Of a stretch of DNA of 64,000 nt, positions 40,846-48,584 are shown piece by piece. Every line of letters starts with the position of its first letter. The first letter of the stretch is position 1. The translations under genes were made by a program, and so were the position numbers. Location of the stretch: contig CP114561.1 of NCBI GenBank assembly GCA_028865235.1, positions 558,001-622,000 of the forward strand, read 5' to 3'. The notes beneath the pieces were generated by a model. It did not search any database. It saw only the letters and a list, made by a program, of their open reading frames with translations, and was not told the DNA's origin. Source of the stretch: Candidatus Manganitrophus sp. GTDB lineage: Bacteria > Nitrospirota > Nitrospiria > SBBL01 > Manganitrophaceae.

Positions 40846-42585
40846 TTATTCAGAGAGATTGTATTTTGCCAAAAATAGATCACCTTCGCCGAGGTGAGAA
40901 TTTCCTTCCAGGGCCCCTTCAGCCATGCCGACGATATACACATTTCCATGATCGACGGTCAGGCCATAGGCAAAATCTTCCTCTGCGCTTCCACTTTCCC
41001 AAATCCACTGCTGGGCGCCGGAAGAACTAAACTTCGCCAAGAAAAAATCAAAGCAGGATCCTATAGCCCCGTGAGAACAAGTCCCCTGAGGTTGGGTGTG
41101 CCCATCAAGGGGGCCATCGGTCATGCCTGTCAGATAGACTTGATCATTCGCATCGACCGCCACCCCGTAGGCACCCTCCAGCGTATTCGATCCAAACTGT
41201 CGCGTCCAAGCTTTCGTCCCGGAAGAATCATACTTTACGATAAATACGTCAGACTGACCGAAGGCGTCTTTATTACCATCAAGAGAACCGTTTGTATATC
41301 CCACCGCATAGGCGTTCCCCTGAGAATCGGCGGTAATGTTGAGAGCAAACCCCACTGACGACCCGGGCCCAAACAGATTCAACCATTCCCTGACACCCAA
41401 TGCGTCGTATTTTGCTACGAAAAGACGTGGATCGTGAAAGCCGTTTCCGCCGCCGTTTCCACCTAGACCTTCGAACGTGTTCCCAGTTATGTAGAGGTGA
41501 CCGCTTCTGTCCGCGGCAAGTCCATAAGCGACATCATTGCATTTCGTTCCAAGTATCCGAGTCCATTGTCTTATTCCAGCTGAGTTGTATTTGACCAGGA
41601 AGATATCGTCTCTTCCACAGGGGCTGCCGGGATCCGGGTTTCCGATCAGCGCGTTTACATTTCCGTCAAGATCGCCCCCCGTCGATCCAGCGACATAGAC
41701 ATTTCCATCGGGATCGACCGCAGCACCGAATCCAATCTCGATAAATCCCGTTCCGCCTTGCCTGATCCATTGCTGGACACCGGAAGAATCATATTTGGCG
41801 ATAAAATAGTCCTTACATTGATCGATCTCAACGGCTTGCGTGTCGCACATCGTGTCCGCGGCGTTTGGTGGATTCGGGCCAAGAGCGCCCGTTGTCGCGC
41901 CGGCAATGTAAATATTTCCGTTCTTGTCAATCGCCATTGCTTCCGGAATATCCCTCTGAGGTGATCCAAACTGGCGAACCCATTCCTGGACTCCGGAAGC
42001 GTTAAACTTTACGATGAAACCATCGTTCTGGCCGGCATTGACGTGCCCGGGCAAACTTCCCCTTGTCGTTCCCGTTACATAGACATTTCCCCCTGCGTCC
42101 GTTACAACTGCATGGGCGGACTCATTTTCACTTGAACCGAATTGCTTCAAAATGGGAAGTGGAGGGGTGGAAAAGGTGAATACATGATTTTCCGACAGCG
42201 TGTTTCCGGCAAGATCTTTGACTCCGGTCGTCGCCGTCACGGTATAGGATGAAGCATAGGGAAGCCCGGCAAGAGGCCTGAAGATCGCCGTGGCTCCGTT
42301 ATAATGGATTGTTCCGGGAATATTTCCTCCGGCGCCGGCGACCGTGAGCGTCTGCGAAGTAATCGTAGAGCCATCTAATGGCTCGCTAAATGTAACCGCA
42401 ATTTCCGGAAAAGGGGGAATTCCTTTCTCTTGGTCAATAGGACGAGTTGAAACAACGGTCGGCGGCGTTTGATCCGATGCCGGAGACCCTGCTCCCCCGC
42501 CCCCCCCTCCTCCACATGTTGAAAACACAAAACCCAGAAGGAGGAATGTTAATGCGCGCACGTAGGATATTAGAGGAATATTCAT
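40846..42585 (-). CDS. SBBP-repeat beta-propeller lipoprotein
   Basis: A 579-residue lipoprotein (LLLGFVFSTCGGG, Cys24). A bacterial Ig-like (SbsA/Big_5-type) domain at about 40-140 (PTVVSTRPIDQEKGIPPFPE) is followed by some seven SBBP-type propeller repeats, each with a core like GNVYVTGTTRGSL and DGFIVKFNASGVQEWVRQFG. Propellers of this type are common on surfaces of environmental bacteria, but the ligand is unknown. The frame is intact. ATG at 42585. Confidence 0.88.
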   Translation of the reverse strand: MNIPLISYVRALTFLLLGFVFSTCGGGGGGGAGSPASDQTPPTVVSTRPIDQEKGIPPFPEIAVTFSEPLDGSTITSQTLTVAGAGGNIPGTIHYNGATAIFRPLAGLPYASSYTVTATTGVKDLAGNTLSENHVFTFSTPPLPILKQFGSSENESAHAVVTDAGGNVYVTGTTRGSLPGHVNAGQNDGFIVKFNASGVQEWVRQFGSPQRDIPEAMAIDKNGNIYIAGATTGALGPNPPNAADTMCDTQAVEIDQCKDYFIAKYDSSGVQQWIRQGGTGFIEIGFGAAVDPDGNVYVAGSTGGDLDGNVNALIGNPDPGSPCGRDDIFLVKYNSAGIRQWTRILGTKCNDVAYGLAADRSGHLYITGNTFEGLGGNGGGNGFHDPRLFVAKYDALGVREWLNLFGPGSSVGFALNITADSQGNAYAVGYTNGSLDGNKDAFGQSDVFIVKYDSSGTKAWTRQFGSNTLEGAYGVAVDANDQVYLTGMTDGPLDGHTQPQGTCSHGAIGSCFDFFLAKFSSSGAQQWIWESGSAEEDFAYGLTVDHGNVYIVGMAEGALEGNSHLGEGDLFLAKYNLSE

Positions 42586-42655
42586 CTCAAAAGGATCTCG
42601 CTACGAGAACATACTGGCGGAGACTCTAGCAAAGGCACATTTTAATTGCAATGAA

Positions 42656-43258
42656 TTAAGGAAAGAGATCTCCCCGCTCTATGGTCCGAAGCATCTGCTT
42701 CAACACATCGGTTAGCGCCAGATTCAAAACATCGAGAAGCTCGGTTTTGCTTCCCGTCCAGCTCATCATGTCTCCTTCGCCGCGATAGAGACGCTCAGTC
42801 GGAGGATCTGTGGCCGATTGGATGCGCGCGTTCAGGACCAGCGTCGCGTGCAGCCGGACCGTCGTATCATAAACGGCAACGCGCCGAATCGCGATATCGA
42901 ACTGGAGCGCCTTCCCCTCGAAAGGTCCTGCGGCGGTTGAAACCGATTGCCCAGGTTTCCCGAGAGGGCTCAGTCCCTCGAAAAACCACTCGACGAGTCC
43001 GTCGGCCAAGACGGGCGCTTGCCGCAAGCGCCCGATCGTCTCCGTGTTCGAACGGGCATCAATGATCGAAACACCCGGCATCCCGCATCGCTGATCGGCG
43101 ACTCCCTGCCGCTCCGGCGTCTTTTCATCCATACGGTCATACTGCAGATTTAAATGAATCGGTTCGAATGAAATGCACGATGTCATCAAAGAGACCAAGA
43201 CAAGAGAGACCGCCCAATATTTTAAGCGGAAAACCATCCGGGGAACCGTCTTCGCCAA
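42656..43258 (-). CDS. lipoprotein, possible ABC-transport auxiliary or DUF4136-like
   Basis: A 200-residue protein with a lipoprotein signal (YWAVSLVLVSLMTSC) and an alpha/beta mature part (GVSIIDARSNTETIGRLRQA, GLVEWFFEGLSPLG, then VRLHATLVLNARIQSATD and LTDVLKQMLRTIERGD). The layout, with a short conserved strand and a late helical tail, recalls YajG-type or ABC-transport auxiliary lipoproteins, but the match is loose. Start TTG at 43258 or ATG at 43237 is uncertain. It follows the next lipoprotein by ten bases, so both are one operon. Confidence 0.65.
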   Translation of the reverse strand: MAKTVPRMVFRLKYWAVSLVLVSLMTSCISFEPIHLNLQYDRMDEKTPERQGVADQRCGMPGVSIIDARSNTETIGRLRQAPVLADGLVEWFFEGLSPLGKPGQSVSTAAGPFEGKALQFDIAIRRVAVYDTTVRLHATLVLNARIQSATDPPTERLYRGEGDMMSWTGSKTELLDVLNLALTDVLKQMLRTIERGDLFP

Positions 43259-43267
43259 TTCAGGCCG

Positions 43268-43993
43268 TTATCCGTCCGATGTCTTTAAAAGTTTCTCACG
43301 CAACTGAGATAGGATCGCTTGGATTCCCTCCTCGCTGGCCTGACGGAACTTGGCATTGTCATCCGCCGTCCATTCGGCAATCGCCGCTTCGGTCTCCTGC
43401 GATTGAAGGTCGGGAGATTTATAAGTATATGTTTCAAGATAGATAGGCCCAGACTGCCCTTTGATCGTTAACCGGGCCACGGAAGTAATTACGAGAGATC
43501 GAAAGTCGGCGGAAAACTTGTAATCGGTGCTGAGGGTCAGCAAGGCATTTTCCGGGATGGAGTTTAAAACCTCTTTCTGCTTCTGCTCGGGAAGCGGAAC
43601 CGCACTGGAGACCACTTCCGAAATTTTGAGAATGGAAGAATTGCCCGCCTCGGATTTCAGCCGTTCCGTAAAAGCCTCTCTGAAATCATAATTCGTCAGC
43701 GCCGCCTTCAGCGGAGTGATTTGCTCTTCCATTTCCTTGCTTCGGCTGCTGTTCACGGCAACATCAACAAGCGCAAAAAGTAAACCGCCCCCCATGGCGG
43801 CAGCAGATTGAGATTCCTTGACTTCCCCCGTGATCTCCTCTTGAGCAATCACGCTAATCAGACGTGTTTTTTCAATCTTGCCGGTATTCTCCGTCGTCAA
43901 TTCAATCTTTGAATTCGCACAGCCGAAAAAGACCAGCACGAGTCCGAACACCGCAACGCGAAGCCATCCCTCTCCTCTCTCATAAGACTTCAT
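43268..43993 (-). CDS. hypothetical lipoprotein
   Basis: A 241-residue lipoprotein (AVFGLVLVFFGCANSKIEL, Cys25). Mature part: TTENTGKIEKTRLISVIAQE, a Gly/Ala stretch GGGLLFALVDVAV, then mixed alpha/beta. No family recognised. ATG at 43993 is chosen because CGGAGGAGG lies nine bases upstream; the earlier ATG at 44002 would touch that site. A promoter-like block shared with two other genes lies at 44080-44116. It is in one operon with the downstream lipoprotein. Confidence 0.7.
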   Translation of the reverse strand: MKSYERGEGWLRVAVFGLVLVFFGCANSKIELTTENTGKIEKTRLISVIAQEEITGEVKESQSAAAMGGGLLFALVDVAVNSSRSKEMEEQITPLKAALTNYDFREAFTERLKSEAGNSSILKISEVVSSAVPLPEQKQKEVLNSIPENALLTLSTDYKFSADFRSLVITSVARLTIKGQSGPIYLETYTYKSPDLQSQETEAAIAEWTADDNAKFRQASEEGIQAILSQLREKLLKTSDG

Positions 43994-44079
43994 TTCGCGC
44001 ATCCTCCTCCGATATTTAATGAACTTCTTTCCGGCTCTTCCTTCCAGGAGATAATCCGAACCTGTTTCTATTTAAGGGC

Positions 44080-44116
44080 GGATTATACTGAATCAAGAAA
44101 AAGAGATAAATAGGAA
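44080..44116 (-). promoter_or_regulatory. promoter-like block shared by three genes
   Basis: On the minus strand CTATTTATCTC, a C/T-rich spacer and TATAATCC, as at 27411-27450 and 45445-45480. It lies about 90 bases upstream of the lipoprotein ATG. Confidence 0.5.
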
Positions 44117-44119
44117 AAT

Positions 44120-44610
44120 ATGCTGAGGACTTCATCACCTATTTTACGGCGGCCGGTTGCGGAAAATGCCCAAAGTAAGGAGGGCCAGCGGGAGATGCGT
44201 TTGTTTCGTGAGGGGCGGTTGCTGAAGGTGTATGACGTTTCGCTGGGGGGTGAGCCAGCCGGGCATAAGGCTCAGGAAGGAGACCAGCGGACACCCGAAG
44301 GAATTTATCACATCGACTTTAAAAAATCGGACAGCGCTTTTCATCTGGCGCTGCATATTTCCTATCCAGGGCCTCAGGACATTCAGAGCGCAAAAGAAAA
44401 AGGGGTCTCCCCGGCGGGGCGATTATGATTCATGGCGTTCGTAACGGTTTCGGATGGCTAGGGCGGTTGCACCTACTTTTTGATTGGACGGCGGGATGTG
44501 TGGCGGTGACGAATCCGGAGATTGAAGAGCTTTGGAGGGTAGTGCCGGTGGGCGAACATTCTAAGATTTTCTCTCTCACTCTAGATGAGCCAAGAGCAGA
44601 CTTGAACCCC
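44120..44610 (+). pseudogene. L,D-transpeptidase (YkuD) pseudogene, copy 1
   Basis: Decayed gene for a cell-wall L,D-transpeptidase. REMRLFREGRLLKVYDVSLG and GHKAQEGDQRTPEGIYHIDF open the domain; after a frame break near 44410 the active-site segment MIHGVRNGFGWLGRLHLL and FDWTAGCVAVTNPEIEELW follows, with the catalytic Cys. The signal peptide is lost; the start is replaced by unrelated sequence. A near-identical copy is at 46943. Confidence 0.75.
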
Positions 44611-44655
44611 TTCAAACCCCTTCGATCTTTGGTTCGGAACAGCGATCGCGCCGGC

Positions 44656-45393
44656 TTATTGCCCGACCTTGCGCCTTCGCTCCTTCGGAAACCGGACGTA
44701 ATTGGGATCGAGAAAATCGAGGAGGTCGATGAGGACGTTTTGAATCGCAATCAAACGCGGGCGGGCTTCTTCCAAACTCGTTGAACTTCCGCGCACATCT
44801 TCTCTCAAGGCATTCAAGAGCGGCTCTTTTTCACTTAGGTTCTGATCGAGAAAGGCGGAGTAACCGATGCATTCGGGTCCTCTTGGGGTCTCGATGATCA
44901 TTCGCTCGCCGATCGCCCGCTGCTCTCCGGCAAACACGCGAAAGAGGGAACCGAACCGGTCGGTCTGCCAGAGCCGGTAGGTGTTGTCCTGCAACCGCGC
45001 CAGTTTGGTGGTCTCCTCCTCCGTGCCGAGGTCGATGTGTTGGATGTCGCGGCGGATAATCTCGGTCCAGGCGAAGTACTGGGCGATCAGGTAAACGGTG
45101 TTGTTCAGAACATACGATCGCTCCCGCTCGGTCTTGTTCTCGGCGGAAAGATGCATGAAGCCCTGTGCCAGGATGTTATACAAGCGGCTTTGCAGATCGT
45201 GGGCGGCCCGCGCGAGCGGCTCCCGGTAACGGGAGACGGTCTTCTCACGCTCCAGCCGCCGGGCTTCCGCCAGTTGAAGGTTCTGTAAATCGGCGGCCAG
45301 GCGCGCGGAGGTAAACTGTCCCCACATGGCGAATCCGGCCGACACCAGCGCAATCCCGCCGGAGATCAGCGCCACAATCAACTCTGTGTTCAT
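44656..45393 (-). CDS. hypothetical membrane-anchored protein
   Basis: A 245-residue protein with one N-terminal membrane helix (ELIVALISGGIALVSAGFAM), then a helical cytoplasmic or periplasmic part (DLQNLQLAEARRLEREKTVS, YREPLARAAHDLQSRLYNIL). No family recognised. ATG at 45393 has GGGAGG eight bases upstream and opens the helix. A promoter-like block is at 45445. Its last residues KVGQ are copied at 40750. Confidence 0.7.
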   Translation of the reverse strand: MNTELIVALISGGIALVSAGFAMWGQFTSARLAADLQNLQLAEARRLEREKTVSRYREPLARAAHDLQSRLYNILAQGFMHLSAENKTERERSYVLNNTVYLIAQYFAWTEIIRRDIQHIDLGTEEETTKLARLQDNTYRLWQTDRFGSLFRVFAGEQRAIGERMIIETPRGPECIGYSAFLDQNLSEKEPLLNALREDVRGSSTSLEEARPRLIAIQNVLIDLLDFLDPNYVRFPKERRRKVGQ

Positions 45394-45444
45394 TTGGGTT
45401 CCTCCCGCTTCTGGTGTTTGCACATCGGCAAAAGTGACATCGGG

Positions 45445-45480
45445 GGATTATACCGGAGTGAGGGGAAGAGATAAATAGAA
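45445..45480 (-). promoter_or_regulatory. promoter-like block shared by three genes
   Basis: On the minus strand TTCTATTTATCTC, a spacer and TATAATCC. It lies about 55 bases before the ATG of the membrane-anchored protein at 45393. Confidence 0.55.
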
Positions 45481-45542
45481 GAAATGATTTAGGAGGTTGA
45501 GATCATCTCTTAATTCAGCAGGTATAAGGAATAGGAAGAGTT

Positions 45543-45872
45543 TTATTTATTCTCCTGCTCGGGCAACGTCCATGTCGTTGGTTCATCCTCATAACAACGC
45601 AGCTCTAACACTTTCCCACTTGGTTCGCTTACAAAGGCTTGGATCGGCCCGGGAGCAATGCTTGGCGTTTTGAAATACCACCATGAGCCCGAACGATCCA
45701 CCGGGTGGCCCAAGGCTGCGGTTAAATCCGAGGCCGTAATACCCGGCTTAAGGGATTTGCAGGTCCGAAGGTTTCGGTAGCCCTCCCAATTGGTCCACAG
45801 ATAAACGCCAATAGCAATGAATGGAAGAGAGAGAAGAATTACAAGGGGCAAAGAAAAGTCACTTCTCTTCAT
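45543..45872 (-). CDS. hypothetical small membrane protein
   Basis: A protein of about 109 residues with one N-terminal membrane segment (LPLVILLSLPFIAIGVYLW) and a mature part TCKSLKPGITASDLTAALGH, SWWYFKTPSIAPGPIQAFV that recalls SmpA/OmlA-like or DUF-type folds. No family assigned. ATG at 45872 follows a TTG at 45881 that could be used instead. Confidence 0.65.
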   Translation of the reverse strand: MKRSDFSLPLVILLSLPFIAIGVYLWTNWEGYRNLRTCKSLKPGITASDLTAALGHPVDRSGSWWYFKTPSIAPGPIQAFVSEPSGKVLELRCYEDEPTTWTLPEQENK

Positions 45873-45969
45873 TTTGGACAAACCATTTTGGAGTTTCCAA
45901 CTTCTTAGAGAGAAAAGTAAACAACGGGAAAATCTATTCTTCGTTTCCTAACCGGCCTGACAAATATCT

Positions 45970-46122
45970 GAATTCTGAGATTGAAGAGCTTTGGAGGGTA
46001 GTTGGGGACGGAGGTGGAGATTACTGCTTAACCAGATTTAGCAAACATCCTAAAGTTTTCTTTCTCATATCGTCTATTTGATTCGCCCCGTTTTAGATGA
46101 GTCAGTGCAGACTTGATCCTTC
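45970..46122 (+). pseudogene. C-terminal L,D-transpeptidase remnant and flank
   Basis: GAGATTGAAGAGCTTTGGAG and GGTAGTTGGGGACGGAGG match the last codons of the transpeptidase copies, and the following ATCCTAAAGTTTTCTTTCTC with TTTTAGATGAGTCAGTGCAG matches their 3' flank. Nothing upstream of the C-terminus is preserved here. Confidence 0.6.
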
Positions 46123-46165
46123 AGATGGAATTGAGCATGGTGTCCCCCGATTAATCCCGCGGTGC

Positions 46166-46687
46166 TTATTCAACCGTGACTTCGCGAAGCATGCCGATCA
46201 TGAAATGGGGTTTGCCGCTGGCTTTATCGACCCGGAAGCAGAGCAGGAGATATTGGCCCGGTTCGAAGGTTATCGCCAGGTTTCCCGTCGTTCCGTATTC
46301 GATGGGCGGCAGGTTCCCCTTGGTGCGCCCTAGCTTTGCTAATGAACCGCCGTGGCCGACGACTTCCCCGAATTGCTCCGCGGTTACGCCTGGATTCAGC
46401 TTGAAGACAACCACTTCGTGGTACATCGAACCGACGTTTCTCACTAGGAGGTTATATTTTCCTGGGAAAATCGATCCAGAGGTGTCGATGTCGTATTCGT
46501 AAATAATAATGGACACATCGGTATTCACGACTTGCGGAGACGTCCCGGCGTAGGCCGCGCCGGGGAAAATCAAGGCCAGGGGAAGGACGTTGATCACGAA
46601 GAACGAAAGGAAGGCGAAACTTGCGAAAAGGGTTTTAGTGCGGAAACCCCGCGTCATGGCCATCCGGTAAAAAGCCGATGAAATCAT
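46166..46687 (-). CDS. cupredoxin-like exported protein
   Basis: A 173-residue protein with a long signal peptide (FFVINVLPLALIFPGAAYAG) and a beta-sandwich like type-1 copper proteins. YHEVVVFKLN supplies an early His and LLCFRVDKASGKPHFMIGM has the order Cys, His, Met seen at blue-copper sites. It might carry electrons or bind copper in the periplasm. ATG at 46687 has GAGGAGGG upstream. Related small cupredoxins vary, so function is only suggested. Confidence 0.7.
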   Translation of the reverse strand: MISSAFYRMAMTRGFRTKTLFASFAFLSFFVINVLPLALIFPGAAYAGTSPQVVNTDVSIIIYEYDIDTSGSIFPGKYNLLVRNVGSMYHEVVVFKLNPGVTAEQFGEVVGHGGSLAKLGRTKGNLPPIEYGTTGNLAITFEPGQYLLLCFRVDKASGKPHFMIGMLREVTVE

Positions 46688-46942
46688 GGATCCGTGCCCT
46701 CCTCTTTAAGGGTCGATGATTATGAAAAACCTACCATCCTTTACATAATTGTCAAGCGATACGCGCATTCCTTGGTCAGGCCCGCATCTTAAGCCAAGGA
46801 AACACAATAGCAAAGGGCCCTATAATCTTTTCTACGGTTGCGGAATTTTTGGGGTCGATGTAAGATCCTTTGTAAGACTGCTTAATCGACTGACCCCAAC
46901 ATAACTTCCAGAATCAAACTCACCTCTCTTTTCTTCGTTGCA

Positions 46943-47395
46943 ATGATCATCAGCCTCACCTATGCCAACTGGCCGGCGGCGGCCTTGCCGCCCGACGTTC
47001 AGGCGGACCGAATCGCTGTCGAGAAGGGCAAGCGGCAGATGCGTTTGTTTCGTGAGGGGCGGTTGCTGAAGGTGTATGACGTTTCGCTGGGGGGCGAGCC
47101 GGTCGGGCATAAGGTTCAGGAAGGAGACCGGCGGACACCCGAAGGAATTTATCAAATCGACTTCTGGCGCTGCATATCTCTTATCCAGCTTCTTAGGACA
47201 TTCAGAACGCAAAGAAAAGGGGTCTCCCCCGGCGGGGCGATTATGATTCACGGCATTCGAAACGGTTTCGGATGGCTGGGGCGGTTGCACCTGCTTTTTG
47301 ATTGGACGGCGGGATGTGTGGCGGTGACGAATCCGGAGATTGAAGAACTTTGGCGGGTGGTGCCGGTGGGAACAGAGGTCGAGATTATTTCCTAA
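46943..47395 (+). pseudogene. L,D-transpeptidase (YkuD) gene, copy 2, with internal deletion
   Basis: Opens with a signal-like start (MIISLTYANWPAAALPPDVQ), then VEKGKRQMRLFREGRLLKVY and GHKVQEGDRRTPEGIYQIDF. Relative to copy 1 about 30 bases are missing after IDF, and the next 25 residues are out of frame, before the correct frame resumes at GVSPGGAIMIHGIRNGFGWL with the catalytic FDWTAGCVAVTN and PEIEELWRVVPVGTEVEI. The deletion falls within the fold, so activity is doubtful. The frame is otherwise open. It abuts the defence island. Confidence 0.7.
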
Positions 47396-47495
47396 ACAAA
47401 ATGAGAAAACTTTCTTAGGTTTCTCTCTCACTCTAGATGAGCCAAGAGCAGACTTGAACCCTTTTGAGACCCCTACTTTATTCAAACAACCTCGT

Positions 47496-47921
47496 CTAAA
47501 TTGCATCAAGCCAAGAACGGTCTAGGCTGAATCGAATAATACGATATGATTCACCATAGGCCACTATTGCGTGCATTTCATTGAGCTCTCTTCTTTTCAT
47601 ATCCAAGGCACGTTGCGGAGATAATCTTCCTCCTTCGGAATAAAGCGCAAATAGCTCGAGGGGTAAATCGAAAGAGAAAAGACTTCTATTGTCTTGATCC
47701 TTAAGATACCAGCTTTCACCATCACGATATATACGAACTTGGATGTGGTCCCGTATGTCAGAAAGGCGTAATCCTGAAACAGGGACCAGGAAAATGGGAA
47801 AACCACTTTCGGAGACCGCAATGAGACCAAAATTAAGATCGAAACAGGCTTTAACAAACTTGCGCAATATCAACGAGTCTTCATCAATATGGTTTTCACC
47901 TCCTAGGTGATCAGCTAGCAA
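47496..47921 (-). CDS. hypothetical protein, overlapping partner of the nuclease
   Basis: A 141-residue protein without a family I recognise. Features: LILRKFVKACFDLNFGLIAV, FPIFLVPVSGLRLSDIRDHI, a C-terminal YGESYRIIRFSLDRSWLDAI. Probably mixed alpha/beta, no membrane segment. Its start overlaps the end of the PD-(D/E)XK gene by seven bases, so it is co-translated with it and is likely its partner or immunity-type subunit. Base composition is AT-richer than the pyr region. Confidence 0.7.
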   Translation of the reverse strand: MLADHLGGENHIDEDSLILRKFVKACFDLNFGLIAVSESGFPIFLVPVSGLRLSDIRDHIQVRIYRDGESWYLKDQDNRSLFSFDLPLELFALYSEGGRLSPQRALDMKRRELNEMHAIVAYGESYRIIRFSLDRSWLDAI

Positions 47922-48484
47922 CCGTCTCCTCTTTGGCGCAGTGTTCCCATCAAATCCTCATCTTTATTGGAAAAAGCCTCCGCTAATTCATCCGCTACTC
48001 GACGGATCGCCCTTAATAAACCAGCGAAGTAAGATGAAGCTCCCAGTGGTATTAAGAATACATCATGAGCGTAAGCGTACTTCTGTGACGGTTTTGAAAA
48101 TTCGGTGGCGGATACTACAGCATATTGGTAATGGTAGCGAAGTTTCCTCGTTCCTCGTCTAGGCGGTGCAATAAAAAACTGGCAAACATCGTTGAGTATG
48201 CCAACGGCGTTTCGAATCACAATCAGTCCAACCTGGCGCTTATCATAAAATTTCGCCTCGACGAGTAGCCTAGGCGGATTACTAAATGGCGGCTGTATAC
48301 AGTAATCGGCAATAGCATCAATTTGGTGAGACTCACCTCTGCCCCTAACAAAGAGAGCATCCCCATATTGCTTAAGGGTTTCATCCGTCCCCTTCCCATA
48401 GATTGGAAGGTATCCAGCAGCCTTAAGGAGGTGAAGCATTGCCTCCTCAAGAAGAACTCCCCTTATCTTTGCTGGCTTCAACAT
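47915..48484 (-). CDS. PD-(D/E)XK nuclease-like protein
   Basis: A 189-residue protein with the restriction-endonuclease fold pattern: a helix with Glu (GVLLEEAMLHLLKAAGYLPI), Asp56 in SHQIDAIADYC and the Glu76-Ala-Lys78 of PRLLVEAKFYDKRQ, followed by VGLIVIRNAVGILND. The D-x19-ExK spacing and the strand-helix order are those of active PD-(D/E)XK enzymes. It is the fourth gene of the minus-strand defence block, 100 bases after the ATPase gene. ATG at 48484. A role in DNA cleavage is inferred from the motif. Confidence 0.75.
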   Translation of the reverse strand: MLKPAKIRGVLLEEAMLHLLKAAGYLPIYGKGTDETLKQYGDALFVRGRGESHQIDAIADYCIQPPFSNPPRLLVEAKFYDKRQVGLIVIRNAVGILNDVCQFFIAPPRRGTRKLRYHYQYAVVSATEFSKPSQKYAYAHDVFLIPLGASSYFAGLLRAIRRVADELAEAFSNKDEDLMGTLRQRGDGC

Positions 48485-48584
48485 AGACTGCTCAAAATGT
48501 AGCTGTAAAGGTCTGCAGACCCACCCCTCTTACCTCACCATTATTAACTGGATATAATTTTCCTGATTGACACTTTTATGAACT

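Noticed and set aside
47400..47520. An attachment site at the left border of the defence block
   Set aside because: The border lies beside a transpeptidase copy whose 3' flank is repeated at 44570, but no direct repeat at the right border (55.8 kb) and no integrase was found.
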